Shown piece by piece: positions 36,849 through 47,738 of a DNA stretch of 64,000 nucleotides. The translations under genes and the position numbers were made by a program. The DNA is from Filosporella fistucella (lineage: Eukaryota; Ascomycota; Leotiomycetes; Helotiales), in the NCBI GenBank assembly GCA_030077755.1, contig JAQJZZ010000013.1, forward strand, positions 124,001 to 188,000. The letters are read 5' to 3'. The notes under the pieces are model-generated. The model was not told where the DNA came from and did not search any database. It saw only the letters and a program-made list of their open reading frames with translations. Every line of letters starts with the position of its first letter. Within the stretch, counting starts at the first letter, position 1.

Positions 36849-38260
36849 ATGCAATTTTTGACTTTACTACCTCTGGTTGCGACTGCACTTGCAGCTCGTC
36901 CATTTTTGAATGAACCTGATACTGGGTATGTCGAGAAAATCCGCTATGGGGAGTTTTTATTAACATGACTCAGCATTGAAGATGTCCTCGGTGATACCGC
37001 CGTCGGCACCCTTCCAGCCCTCGAAAGTATTGTTGGTCTTCCCGATTTCGAATGGGCAGCCCGTAGATATATGAACACTTCAGCATACACCTACTATCGT
37101 AATGGCGCCGCTGGAGAATGGTCATACAGAAACAACCTCGAAGTATATTCCAGATACAGACTACGACCACGAGTTATGAAGGACATTACAAATATTGAGT
37201 CTACTCTGAGCACCACTATCCTGGGATACAATTTCTCGGCTCCATTTTTCATCAGTCCCTGTGCTCGAGCCGGATATGCTCATCCCGAAGGAGAAGCCGG
37301 TTTGATTAGAGGTGCCGCCGCCGGTGGTATCTTATACATGGTCAGTAGACGTATGCACCAAGGTAAATAAGACAGCTAACACATGTGTAGCCTGCTTTAT
37401 ATGCAACTCTCTCCATCGAGCAAATCGCTGCCGCCAAGCCCTCCAACAGCACTCAAGTGACTTTCCAACAAGTAAGACATCTATCCCTGATGTGGCAAAA
37501 CAGCAAACTGATCAATATCACAGGTCTATCTCGACACAAACACTACCGCCACTCAGGCCATCTTCCGCCGAGCTGAGACCGCTGGCTCCAAGGCTATTAT
37601 CTTCACAGTTGATTCCGCAGCTGATGGTAACCGTCACCGCGCAGCCCGTTTCGGCGTCGGATCAGCGCAAGTCTATTTCTTCCCCCCTTGAAGCACTCAC
37701 TAATCAATCACCAGTGACTCTTCCTACTCATACATAACATGGGACTACTACAAATCCCTTCAAAATCTCACCACTCTCCCCGTCATCCCTAAGGGCATCA
37801 TGACAGTAGATGACGCCAAACTCGCTGTTGCCGCTGGTGCAAAAGCAATTATCCTCTCTAACCACGGCGGCCGTCAATTAGATGGTTCGCCCTCTTCTTT
37901 GGAAGTAGCATTGGAGATCTATAATTCTGCTCCTGAAGTCTTCAACCAGACTGAGGTCTTGGCTGATGGAGGAGTGAGATATGGTGCTGATGTGTTGAAG
38001 TTGCTTGCTTTGGGAGTGAAGGCCGTGGGATTGGGACGACCTTTCATGTATGCCAACTGCTATGGAGCTGAGGGTGTTGAGAAGGCGATTGCGTTGTTGA
38101 AGCATGAGGTAAGTTTAAGTCTTTGATGATCCTAGAGAGGAATGGCAGGTGTGCTAATTGCGTACAGATTGCAATTGATGCTGGTAACTTGGGCGTTGGT
38201 GACTTAAAGACTATCACACCTGACTTTGTCAACTGGACCCCGAATAACTGGTACAGTTGA
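36849..38260 (+). CDS. Secreted FMN-dependent 2-hydroxyacid oxidase/dehydrogenase
   Basis: A 384-residue enzyme of the glycolate oxidase / lactate dehydrogenase FMN family. Members oxidise 2-hydroxyacids; those without a heme domain often pass electrons to O2, giving H2O2. Six exons: 36849-36925, 36974-37340, 37391-37471, 37524-37666, 37715-38108 and 38168-38260. Intron 4 (37667-37714) has a GC donor. Residues 1-15 form a signal peptide, unusual for a family that is normally intracellular. The active site shows YTYYRNGAAGE, Lys in VIPKGI, His and Arg in SNHGGRQLDG, and the phosphate site ADGGVRYG..VLK and GLGRPF. The usual QLYV Tyr region is altered (FQQVYLD). No cytochrome b5 domain. It ends 383 bases from the convergent peroxygenase gene. 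Confidence 0.88.
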
Positions 38261-38643
38261 GTGCTGACTAGTTAATATGATACAGAATTATTTGGATTCA
38301 ATAGTTCTTTGTTTATATTTTTGGTAGAGTTCCAGATGTTGCTCTGCGTGTATATAGAATTTGACCCTACATCAAACCTCTGAGTGTTTCAAACAAATAT
38401 TATAAGTTCCCAGTGAATCTTTACCATCGAACTAAAATGATACAGTCGCTCTCAAAGATACGATACAATTATGATTGGAAGCTGCGCCCCTCCCTAAATA
38501 CTCAAGACAAGTATGTACTTGTAAAAATCGTTCAAAGAGAATAGCCCTATCCAGCAGAAGATTCCTGTATACATGAAGAACATCAGATCGTAAATCATCA
38601 CATTTCAAATATCACCTTTCTTCACAACACTCATTGGAGTGCC
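38261..38643. other. Convergent 3' spacer
   Basis: 383 bases between two convergent stop codons. AT-rich. No gene is seen; it must hold both 3' ends. Confidence 0.5.
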
Positions 38644-40211
38644 TCAGAGCTTGAAAAACTCCCTCTTGGATACCTTAGCTGGCTTGTAAGTCGATCCAGG
38701 GAAGGGACCATAAAGACCAGTATCAATCTCCTTCAACATAGGGCAAGACATATCTCCAATGACGGGACTTAGAACACCGTTCAAAAGATCCATTGCAGGC
38801 GCAATGTTTTGAAGGAGTCCAGAGAGAATATCTGGCGCGCCGATCTGAATCGATTGAAGAATAAAGCAGCCTCCTGTTGTTAGTCCCTGTTGCATAAAGA
38901 GGAAGAGGACAGCTTACCAAGATTGTTACCCTCAAGCAGAGTATCGGCATTGAAGACACCACCAGTCAGGTCTGTGATATCGACTCCTGTGAAAGAGTTG
39001 ACTGTTCCGGTGTTGCCTCCAACGACCAACAGCTCAGGATACTTCATTCCACCGGCAACAACATCGACGAGGGCACCTGGGATGGTATAAGGAGCGGTAG
39101 AAGGCCGACGATACCAGTTCAATGGGATCTTCTCAGTTCCAGGTGTCCAAACTAGATTGTCGCCTTCGCCAGTGATACCGAAATGTTCTTTGAGCATCGG
39201 TGCATCAAGATATCCGTCTGGGTTATCAGCGGTGTGGTTGGACATCATCCGGACGATAAAATAGTGTGCGACTGGAGCGACAAGAACACCTGCGAAAGGG
39301 GACGAGAAGAAATATGGATTGTTCTCTATGGAGAAACGACGTGCCTCGATGGCTTGGGTTTGAAGACTGTCAATTGTGTAAAGGCCGTTGGCATCGGCAT
39401 TGCTGAGCATACGCTTGAAAGAATCGAGGTTGAGGGAGTAGGCATCTCCATTGTTGAGGTAGGCGTCGTAGCGGGTGACTGACGAGTCGGCCTCGTAGTT
39501 GTTGTGTGAATTGGAAATACCACCTGGTTGGCTGCCCAAGATACCACTCAGGAGACCGGCTGGGTATGATCCGCCAATGGACCAGGTCAATGCCCCGGGC
39601 TGATGATGTCAGTATACTGGCAACATGGGAATGGAGGAGCACTAACATCGCCGTTGAAGACTGTCGCATACACAGCTAAGAAACCTGACAGATCCGCTGA
39701 CATACCGAAGGCTTCATCCAACCCTGTGATGGCTACAAGTTGTCAGTAAAAATTCGACACACGGCGTCAAGCTGGAGTGCAACATACTTTGTGTGATTGA
39801 TGGAATACCGTTGTGAGGCAGGAAACCATGGTTAGCAGCTGAGTTGAGTCCTGGGCAAGGACCTCTCTTGTCATTGGGTCCAGGTGCAACATATTGATGT
39901 TGAGTTCCTGGTCTCACATCGACAAACTGTGCCTGTTCATCAAAAGTTGGACACGGGATGAGTCCACATTGTGATTCGGTGTTAAGAAAACCTTGACGTT
40001 TTTCGAGAGGAATGTTAGCCATTCTCGCGCGCTGCTCCTTGATGGCTCGGTCAACCATATCAATAACCTCTGCAGCTTCAGGGGCATGAGCAATGAACTC
40101 GTCTCTCGGGAAGCCACTTTCCTCGAGAGCTTTCAGGTGCTCCAGTGTGAAACCTGCTGGGAAAGCAGCTACCACGCCGACAGCGGCAGAGAGAAGAAAG
40201 AGAGATCTCAT
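38644..40211 (-). CDS. Secreted heme-thiolate peroxidase/peroxygenase (chloroperoxidase family)
   Basis: A 473-residue secreted member of the chloroperoxidase / unspecific peroxygenase family (PF01328), using H2O2 to halogenate or hydroxylate organic substrates. Exons on the minus strand are 39788-40211, 39647-39732, 38918-39599 and 38644-38873. A signal peptide (residues 1-16) is followed by a long pro-region ending in LEKRQ (about 69-73), a candidate Kex2 site. PCP at 118-120 holds the heme-ligating Cys119 (GPCPGLNSAANHGFLPHNG). The acid-base motif reads EAD at 206-208 with Arg213 (YEADSSVTR), where most known enzymes have EGD or EHD. The C-terminal domain extends beyond classical short enzymes. 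Confidence 0.88.
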
Positions 40212-42400
40212 TTCGAAGAGTTGGTCAGGCTATAGTGACAAGAATGAACAATCAGAAGGGTGTAACTTCGTTGAATGTATAGCAATGACGCGTTGAAAGC
40301 AGAAGAGGGGTGCTGGTTATATACTCAAACGAGTCAATTTTAGTTTCTATAGCGAGCATACTAACTAAATGAATATATCCACAGCATCATAATATGGAAT
40401 GCTTGGTGTACCAGATCGACAAGCCACACTTCATGGTTAGCAAAATTAAGGAAACCCTTTTGGCGGGGTTGGCTGGTAAGTCGGTGTAAGTTTTGAGATA
40501 ATGCGGAGATGAATCTGGGCAACGACGATCTCATTGCAACAATTTTTTACGATCAACATTGAAGACAATCCTGCACAATTATTCGAAGGACAGTCATGGT
40601 GTGAGCAAAAGTCGTTACTAAAACTCTGGGGGCACTTCTACTCAATGAGGTACTAGCAAGTTCTTAAGACTTCGGGGTTTATAACTACTTGATGATCATA
40701 TTGCTGCGAGTAGACTTAGACATAGAAACGATCACGATAAAGGGTTCAAATGCCCTTTCATCCCTTAACAAGCTGGGACATGGGGACAAGACGCTAGCTT
40801 CCGAGCACTTGATTCAGACGACAAACATCTTCACACTCATTCGCTAAAGCAATAACGCCATTGCGAAAATGCCGGTGATGATCACTTGTACCGTCCTGTC
40901 GGCAGCTAAGCAGACAGACCACTTGATTGGAATGACAAGAAGCAAAGATCGACGGCTTGTCGTGAGAATAGAAGCTTAAAGACAACCTTAAACGTGAAGT
41001 ATTGCGGGGTAGTGACGATCTCGAAAGAGGACAAAAACCATAGCCAAGGTAAGCGAGTATAACCGTGGCTATACATGGCTATCTGGCTATTCGAAAGGTT
41101 TAGGCGGTGTCGCGGCTCTTATTTGTAGGAGAGGAAAAAATCACGGTGATGCCTCCGTTATGTGGCAAAATATAAATAAGTTCCACACACATTGAGAAGC
41201 TGAGGACCCGGGAAGGGCGCGGCGCTGAGAGGCTCAGTCTATCCAAATTAGGTACTTGAGTCAGAAATAAAGTTATTCATGTTCTTAACAGATGTGACTC
41301 ACACCTTGGATGAAAAATAATCTATCATTTGTGCATTCGCAATAGTGGCATGGGTAGTATTTGGTACTCGATTGGCGAAATAAGACCTCCCTACTATACT
41401 TCTTGCCCACTCTTCAACATCAGCATGGTGGTATCGGATCGATTCTCACGTCATTGAAGAGGATATCAACGTAATGTTACAAATTGATCCAGGTCGGGAG
41501 AAACAAGGGCTCCATTGAGGTTGTAGGGTTGAACTCTAAAGTTTGGAAAAGCAATTTTGACCACCAAGGTCCAAATGTGGGGCTCTGCTTTGGCACGTTA
41601 CCTACATTCTTCATCAAAAAATCTGGAACGTCCGAGATAATTTGTGTAAAAGTGTACCAATTTTTTTTTTAAGACGATTCGATTGCTGCCCTTGAGCAGT
41701 GTGCATTTTATATCAGTTGGAACTATTGTTTCATTTTCAGCGGTCATGTGCGTGACGTTACGTGTATTACTTAATTTTGGTGCGTTTCATCATTTTTCAT
41801 TTAAGCCTTTCTATATCATTCTAGGTGCAGGTTTTTCTTATCGCTGTGTATCAATACAAGTAAGGCTCCACTACAGGACCTCACTATCGCTAGCAATGAT
41901 TTATCTTGTCTGTCATAGTACACACTTCAAATTCTGTGAGCAATTTCCTATAATACCACATAGTGGCCAGTCAAGTATGACTTTGTTCAAAAGCATAGAG
42001 AGGGCCTCAGATAGTCGGGGCTCCTACATCATATTATTTAAGACAGTTTGGGAACCAGGTTCAAAAGCGGGATGTCAAAATAGAACACCATTAAATCCAT
42101 CTATTGAACATCGTTGGAGGAAAGATTTATTTCTAGTCACAGCGTATCGCATTACTTTGGTTCGATAGAGATAGCGTTACGCCAAATTTTACCTTGATTT
42201 CGTCAAGTCTTTTAAAACGTGTAACTTATGTCTTTAAAGTCAAGTTACTCATGCCTATAAAATGTCCTCGTACACATCTCGATCACTGCCATCGACATGC
42301 CTTATTATACCCTCATGTCTTTGCTCATAAATTCCCATTTCAATACACTTACCTACAGATTTGCTTGCAAGCTTACAGCCACGTCACAAATACATCGGTT
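40212..42400. other. Intergenic, divergent promoters
   Basis: 2.2 kb. A 161-codon frame at 41683-42168 lacks an ATG start, is hydrophobic and AT-rich, and has no motif. The open frame of the next gene extends 69 codons upstream of its chosen ATG. Nothing else is recognised. Confidence 0.5.
40318..40323 (-). promoter_or_regulatory. TATA box of the peroxygenase gene
   Basis: TATATA about 107 bases upstream of the minus-strand ATG at 40211. Seen in sequence; role inferred. Confidence 0.4.
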
Positions 42401-43669
42401 ATGTCCTCAGAATATACCACTACAGAGAGATATGCCGTCCCTGCAACCTCCTTTCCGCAGTTCATGGCGCTCCCAATAGAGCTTCGATACATGATCTGGT
42501 CCTGTACAGATATTGGGTCGAGAGAACCTCGGATTCTCCCAATTGCAAAATATATGCGAAGTGGAGGATTTTGCAGTCGGGTTCGGTCTGATGTTGCAAT
42601 AACCACTGGAGACCATCACTTTTTCAAATGTTTTTGGCCGACGAAAGAAGTGACCCCGAGCGAGGAACTGGACGATTCCCTCACCGACAAAGATGGAGAC
42701 GAAATTTCTCGCGTCGGGCCCTCTCCTCGCTTTTTCTATAGGGCCAAAACCAATCTACCAGAAACCATGCTCACGTGTAAAGAATCTCTTCAGGTTGCCT
42801 GTAAATTCTTTACTCCATGCATTTCTAGAGACGGCCATTTCACCATAAATTGGTTTTCTTATGAGAGGGACACTTTGTTTATTCCCAAAGGATTCTGGTT
42901 GTCGGATAAATTTGGCATCAATATTGCGCGTGAACTCAAGCGTATGGGATTCGACATGTCCCGGTTGGAAAGGGTCGCCATTGAGAGAGCGCCATACGAA
43001 CTCAGCCACTCTGAACACCGCTTCAGGATCAAGAACATGCTGGGGTTGCGGAAACTAAAAGAGTTTATATTCGTCCCTGAACTTAGGGACAAACTAGAAA
43101 CTTCCTGGAAAGCTCCTCGAATGGCACTGATAGAATTTGGTGATATGTGGGCTGATATTGAAGTCTATAAAAGACCGTACTGTCATTGTAGAAGTGTTCA
43201 GTTGATCGAGGAGTTGCAAGACCAGGGGAACCATAGTCGGGAACTCCTAGAACATATCACCAAGCAGGTGCGAAATTTCTACATCAGGGCGGATGTGGCT
43301 AAGAAAGGAATATCCAAACGCAGGGGCAGAAGCCATGTTTATGTGCCTAGGATGAGATATTGCTTACTTGAGCCATACACGGATATTATGTTGCAGAAGG
43401 AGCTGCGAAAGGTGTGGGAGAAAGAACGAGACGCCTACCTCATGCGTATTACTGTTAAGTGTCCTGGTCTACCCCAATTCATTTATGCAGCAAATGTAAC
43501 GACAACGCTGGCAGATTTGATCAAGGAGTTTCGACGTGCTAGAGATATCCCGTACAACAAACAGATTCGACTTCACCCACGGCATACATCTATCGATCTA
43601 GATGTCCCCGTTCTTGACAACCGCGAGATATTCCACAACGAAATCCTGGAGATACAGGTCGAAGACTGA
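42401..43669 (+). CDS. 2EXR-domain protein with C-terminal ubiquitin-like domain (third of three)
   Basis: A 422-residue single-exon protein. I chose the ATG at 42401 (MSSEYTTTERY), 23 residues before the 2EXR motif FPQFMALPIELRYMIW; the frame stays open for 69 codons upstream, but these look like non-coding leader. The second half of the domain is seen in MLTCKESLQVACKFFTP and YERDTLFIP. The last 75 residues (43442-43666) read like a ubiquitin fold: MRITVKC, TTTLADLIKEFRRARDIP, QIRLHP, then DNREIFHNEILEIQV, with spacing very close to ubiquitin. There is no terminal GG, so conjugation is unlikely. A basic KRRGR patch lies between the domains. Confidence 0.78.
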   Translation: MSSEYTTTERYAVPATSFPQFMALPIELRYMIWSCTDIGSREPRILPIAKYMRSGGFCSRVRSDVAITTGDHHFFKCFWPTKEVTPSEELDDSLTDKDGDEISRVGPSPRFFYRAKTNLPETMLTCKESLQVACKFFTPCISRDGHFTINWFSYERDTLFIPKGFWLSDKFGINIARELKRMGFDMSRLERVAIERAPYELSHSEHRFRIKNMLGLRKLKEFIFVPELRDKLETSWKAPRMALIEFGDMWADIEVYKRPYCHCRSVQLIEELQDQGNHSRELLEHITKQVRNFYIRADVAKKGISKRRGRSHVYVPRMRYCLLEPYTDIMLQKELRKVWEKERDAYLMRITVKCPGLPQFIYAANVTTTLADLIKEFRRARDIPYNKQIRLHPRHTSIDLDVPVLDNREIFHNEILEIQVED

Positions 43670-44820
43670 TTTGGATATTTTTAGCTTTCCATGGCGTTTT
43701 GGGGTTTATTGTCTTTGGTTAGCATAATCAATAGAATAGTAGAGCACATGATTCACACACTCGCCGCTGTGAAATGATTGAGATTTTGGTTACTCTCCAA
43801 CAACTGCAAATTCAACTTATATATCTTTTCCCGTACTTCTAAAGCAAATTTAACTTCCCTGACGAATAGTCTTCATTGTTGTAGTTTCATGATATTCGAT
43901 AAATTTGCTCTATCTTCTCAAGTGTGTCCCTGAAGGACATGGGTAAAGGAGTCGTGCTCTACCTTTCATCATGAATTGCGTTCAAGCCCTTGCTTAACCA
44001 TCTCACGATCTTTGGGTCAATATATCTGAAGCATGTCAGTTGAGCAAGCAGACACCTACAAAGGACCTAAATTCCCAGTGTCGGCATTGTATCGTTCTTC
44101 AAAGCGGAGCAAGGGTAGTATGGCAGGCTCTTGGCTGCAATGGAATGTCTATCCTGCCCCGGAACAATTATAATTGTGAAAGTTTTGCAGTGTTTTCTCA
44201 ACTCCAGATCTTATGAACCATGTCGCATCATAGCCTAGCCTTGCACCTTTCGCCGGTATCACTCCGTGCGGGACGCGATAACTGGTAGAACCTTGCTGGT
44301 AAGAAAGATCTTGGGATCCAGAATGCATTGTAATAGTATGAACGGCGATCGGAGAAATGATTCAGCCGCGAACGCAACACTACAATTCCGCTCCGTCCAA
44401 AGTTGTCATTGGGTGACTCAGGATTACAGCATTAGACTTGGACACAGGGCCCAAAAGGCCAACCTTAGGCAGTCAATGCGTGTGCTTTAAGAGGCTGCTT
44501 ACGCTAACTGTCGGCAGAGCGGCTTCGCTAGGCTGTTCGATTCCACTACACAGCCCTAAAAGCTGCTGCGCTCGGTACTGATCGGAACATTTCTAGACAA
44601 CACTGGACCGAAGCTGCACCATTTTCTAATCTCCATGAACAGGGGAGAACCGGAATGGAAACGTATAGCACTATAGCTAAGCTCATCGACCTTCTATCGC
44701 AGACATAGCCCTCTTCTAACTTTCGCAAGATAGTATTTATCAGTTGGACTCCAACTCTCTAGCCCACCATGTTCATCCAAGCCAAGAAGCCACATTTCCG
44801 TGTGATCTGGACTCCAAGAT
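43670..44820. other. Intergenic
   Basis: 1.15 kb. Small frames only. No gene, repeat or RNA gene is recognised. It holds the promoter of the regulator at 44821. Confidence 0.5.
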
Positions 44821-46452
44821 ATGCCACTTGGTCGACCAAGACGTGCAGGAACGGAGGCTGAACGTGCTGCTGCTCGCCGGCGGCAAGTCAGAGAGAACGT
44901 TCGAGCTTTCCGTCAACGAAATCGAGAAAGAATTCAACTTGGACGACAAATTTCGAGCTCGGAGAGCGGAAACGATTCACAGTCTGGTTTAGAACCGCCA
45001 TTGGCTTCGGAGACGAACCCTTCGGTGCCAGCCATCGCTCCTCGAGGCCATTCGTCTGGGAAAATCACTTCCAGGAGCATTACAATCACCTCACAAAGCG
45101 TGGAAAGGGGTGTCAAATGGACCTTGGCAGTACCTTTCAGGGTTGACCTTGGCCCAATATATACAGATGCATTTATTGCTGCCTTTCATTATCGCAGTGT
45201 CTCAGAGGCAAAAACAGTTAATGAGGCAGGCGAGCTGGAAATCCATGTAGAAGAAAATCAACTATCGAGACGAGCTTCGCATGCTTCCACGATAACAACT
45301 CCTACCTCTGAGCCTCCAGTCACCGGCACAGACTGCGTCACCCGCGTGGAAATTTGTTTTTCAACATGGACTACGGGAGTAACTTTCGAATCAATGTCTC
45401 CAGGATCGGAGATGCTGAGACAAGCATTGTTATCTGCAGTATTGAATTTAGTCGGCATGGAGAAAGAGGACCAAAGCATGACATTGCAAGCTGTGCAAAT
45501 TCAAGGGATAGCATTACGCAAGCTCAGGGAAGGTTTTGACGAGTATGTCAAAAATGGAGGACCAGAGAAAGCAATGCTATTATCTGCTACCGCTCTGGCT
45601 TGCTCCATGTCGGAGCTCTTGGTGAATAAGTCCTGGGAAGGTTTTGCTCTTCATCTTCAAGGCGTCGGTGCCTTGATTGAGCACGCAGGGCCTTCAGCTT
45701 TAAATACAGATACCGCACGTAGTCACTTTTACGGCTACCGACAAGTTTGGATCGCCTTTTCTTTTCTAAAGCGGCAGAGTTCATTTCTCTCTCGTTCAGA
45801 ATTCACCAAACTGGAGTGGCGAAACCAACACCCCTTTAATCACCCCGCACATGATTTGCTCGATATCGCATATCAGGTTCCTCACCTGCTTGAGCAATAC
45901 GACGAAACGTCGAATCAGTCGCAAAGCTCTATCAGGCAGCAATTGACGAAAATTGAGAAGTTGGATTCGCAACTGGAAGCATGGAAAGAAAATCTCTTCG
46001 AAAAATACTCGATCTCAAAAGATTCTCTTGAGGGTGAAAGTTGGACACCCTCAAGCAAATTCAAACCCACTTTCCCAAATCACACCACCTCCATCTCATT
46101 TACTCTTTATACGGGAGTTTGTATATCACTCTTTTCTCTTTCCAGACAGCAAGCGGAAGATCTTAAGAAAGACGACGAATCTATGATGACCATTCTCAAA
46201 CACTGGCTTCAAGAAATGTTGAAATGGTCCCGAATCGCTTGTCAGTGTCTAGATTACTTCCTTGAGCGTGATCCAATAGTTGTGGGCAATGTCGCATGTT
46301 TGTTTTCTTTCGATGCTGCGTGGTCGGCATTTGTGGAACTGAACGACAAGTATGATGATGATTTAGTTGAAGAAATTCGTTGGTGTCAAGTCACAGCGAA
46401 ACGTATTGAAGCGACGGGTCTACCGGTTTTTGGAGTAAGGAGCTCGATCTGA
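44821..46452 (+). CDS. Fungal transcription-factor-like protein with basic N-terminus
   Basis: A 543-residue single-exon protein. It begins MPLGRPRRAGTEAERAAARR with RRRQVRENVRAFRQRNRER, a basic, bZIP-like segment, but no leucine heptad follows and there is no Zn2Cys6 cluster. The body (from about residue 160: FSTWTTGVTF, GSEMLRQALLSAVLNLVG, ALRKLREGF, LLSATALACSMSELL, WEGFALHLQGVGALIEHAGP) has the helical pattern of the fungal transcription factor middle region (Fungal_trans_2, PF11951-like). Proteins with this architecture are common in filamentous fungi and usually lack characterised targets. A nuclear regulatory role is inferred. Confidence 0.78.
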   Translation: MPLGRPRRAGTEAERAAARRRQVRENVRAFRQRNRERIQLGRQISSSESGNDSQSGLEPPLASETNPSVPAIAPRGHSSGKITSRSITITSQSVERGVKWTLAVPFRVDLGPIYTDAFIAAFHYRSVSEAKTVNEAGELEIHVEENQLSRRASHASTITTPTSEPPVTGTDCVTRVEICFSTWTTGVTFESMSPGSEMLRQALLSAVLNLVGMEKEDQSMTLQAVQIQGIALRKLREGFDEYVKNGGPEKAMLLSATALACSMSELLVNKSWEGFALHLQGVGALIEHAGPSALNTDTARSHFYGYRQVWIAFSFLKRQSSFLSRSEFTKLEWRNQHPFNHPAHDLLDIAYQVPHLLEQYDETSNQSQSSIRQQLTKIEKLDSQLEAWKENLFEKYSISKDSLEGESWTPSSKFKPTFPNHTTSISFTLYTGVCISLFSLSRQQAEDLKKDDESMMTILKHWLQEMLKWSRIACQCLDYFLERDPIVVGNVACLFSFDAAWSAFVELNDKYDDDLVEEIRWCQVTAKRIEATGLPVFGVRSSI

Positions 46453-47738
46453 AGCTCAGTTTTTGGAAGTTTTGTATGCGTGTCAATCATTTCTCAGGTT
46501 CCTGCGCATTGTGTTCATCGTCTCAGAGGGTGCCTTATCGTGCATGGCGGTAAAGATATTATATTTCCTGCTTCACCACAGCTACCCATGAGATCGCATG
46601 GTTTTGTTCTGTGCTTGCCTACCTTTATTAAATCTCGCATTCTGTATAACACGCTTCATCAATTTTGCTAAAGGAATTTGTAGATATATACCCGAAATAC
46701 ATGTTTTCTTTTCAATGCCTGTGCACTTTCTGCACACGAACTACCCCGCAGCGCTATGCCACTCACCCACAGACTGTCATGAAGCTACCAAGCATGCCAT
46801 TCCTTTGCTATGTCTTTCCAGCGCCTGGTTGACTATTCTACATGACCACATTTGCAAGGTCTCACAAATGTTGGTACCTTACAGTAAATTATCCACAGTC
46901 GCCACCCAAGACGCCGCAATCAACTTCCCACTCTCAATTCCCCTTCTTGACCAATCAATCAGTCACCATTAATCATGCACCATAAACTACAACAAATGAC
47001 CTCGAACCTTCTCCCAATATTCATCCGCAACTTTCAGCATCATCCCGTCTCGGCACTCACCTTCCAACTTCTCCCGGCGCGAGAACGGCCGCTTACAATC
47101 TGACGTACAATCCCACCCACAAGGCTGAGCTAACGCATGCTTTAACCATCTTAAGTCGTAGTTCGTGAACAATCACGTAAGGAATCTTTCCATCATTCTT
47201 CGAGAAGGTCTCTAGAAGGTATCGGAGCGCTTTCGCTCAGGAACCGTTGTTCCCGTCGGCTCCGAAGCGAGCGCGAGGTGGTGTGGCGGAAGTGGCGAAA
47301 TGTATGGGTTGGAAATTGGAAGCGCTGTTTGGAGGTACCTTAGAAGGGGAAATAGCGTCTGAAGGAGTGGCATAGGAAAATGGAAGTTGTAGTAGTACGT
47401 TACTTACTGAGTAGGGTTATTGAACACTGCGTGTCAGGACATGGCTCGCAGACTCGGATTAAAGATGGGATATCATGTGATGCTCTTACGAAGAAAGATG
47501 GGATGTGGTCTGAGGTATTTCAGCCAAAGGAAATGAATAGTAAGCAGTTATCACTAATCATTTTTAATACCGTATTACTTTTTTCCTTACAGAGCAACAG
47601 AGAGATTTCTTTCTCTTATCCTTCTAATAAGATGGCATTGTATATTGAAACTGTCTGGGTCTCTCAGGCCAGCGCTTCAAGTCTCACTTTATCCGTACCT
47701 CTCCACTCCCTCTTTTGTCCAGCTTTTATTTCCTCTTT
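46453..47738. other. Intergenic
   Basis: 1.3 kb between a plus-strand stop and the 3' end of the minus-strand DUF3445 gene. Frames of up to 124 codons show no motif. No gene supported. Confidence 0.5.

Noticed and set aside
41683..42168. 161-codon plus-strand frame before the third 2EXR gene
   Set aside because: It begins at TTG, is AT-rich and hydrophobic without family pattern, and lies in a probable promoter region.
44821..46452. Reading the regulator at 44821 as a true bZIP factor
   Set aside because: The basic segment is suggestive but no leucine heptad follows, so I kept it as a general fungal transcription-factor-like protein.
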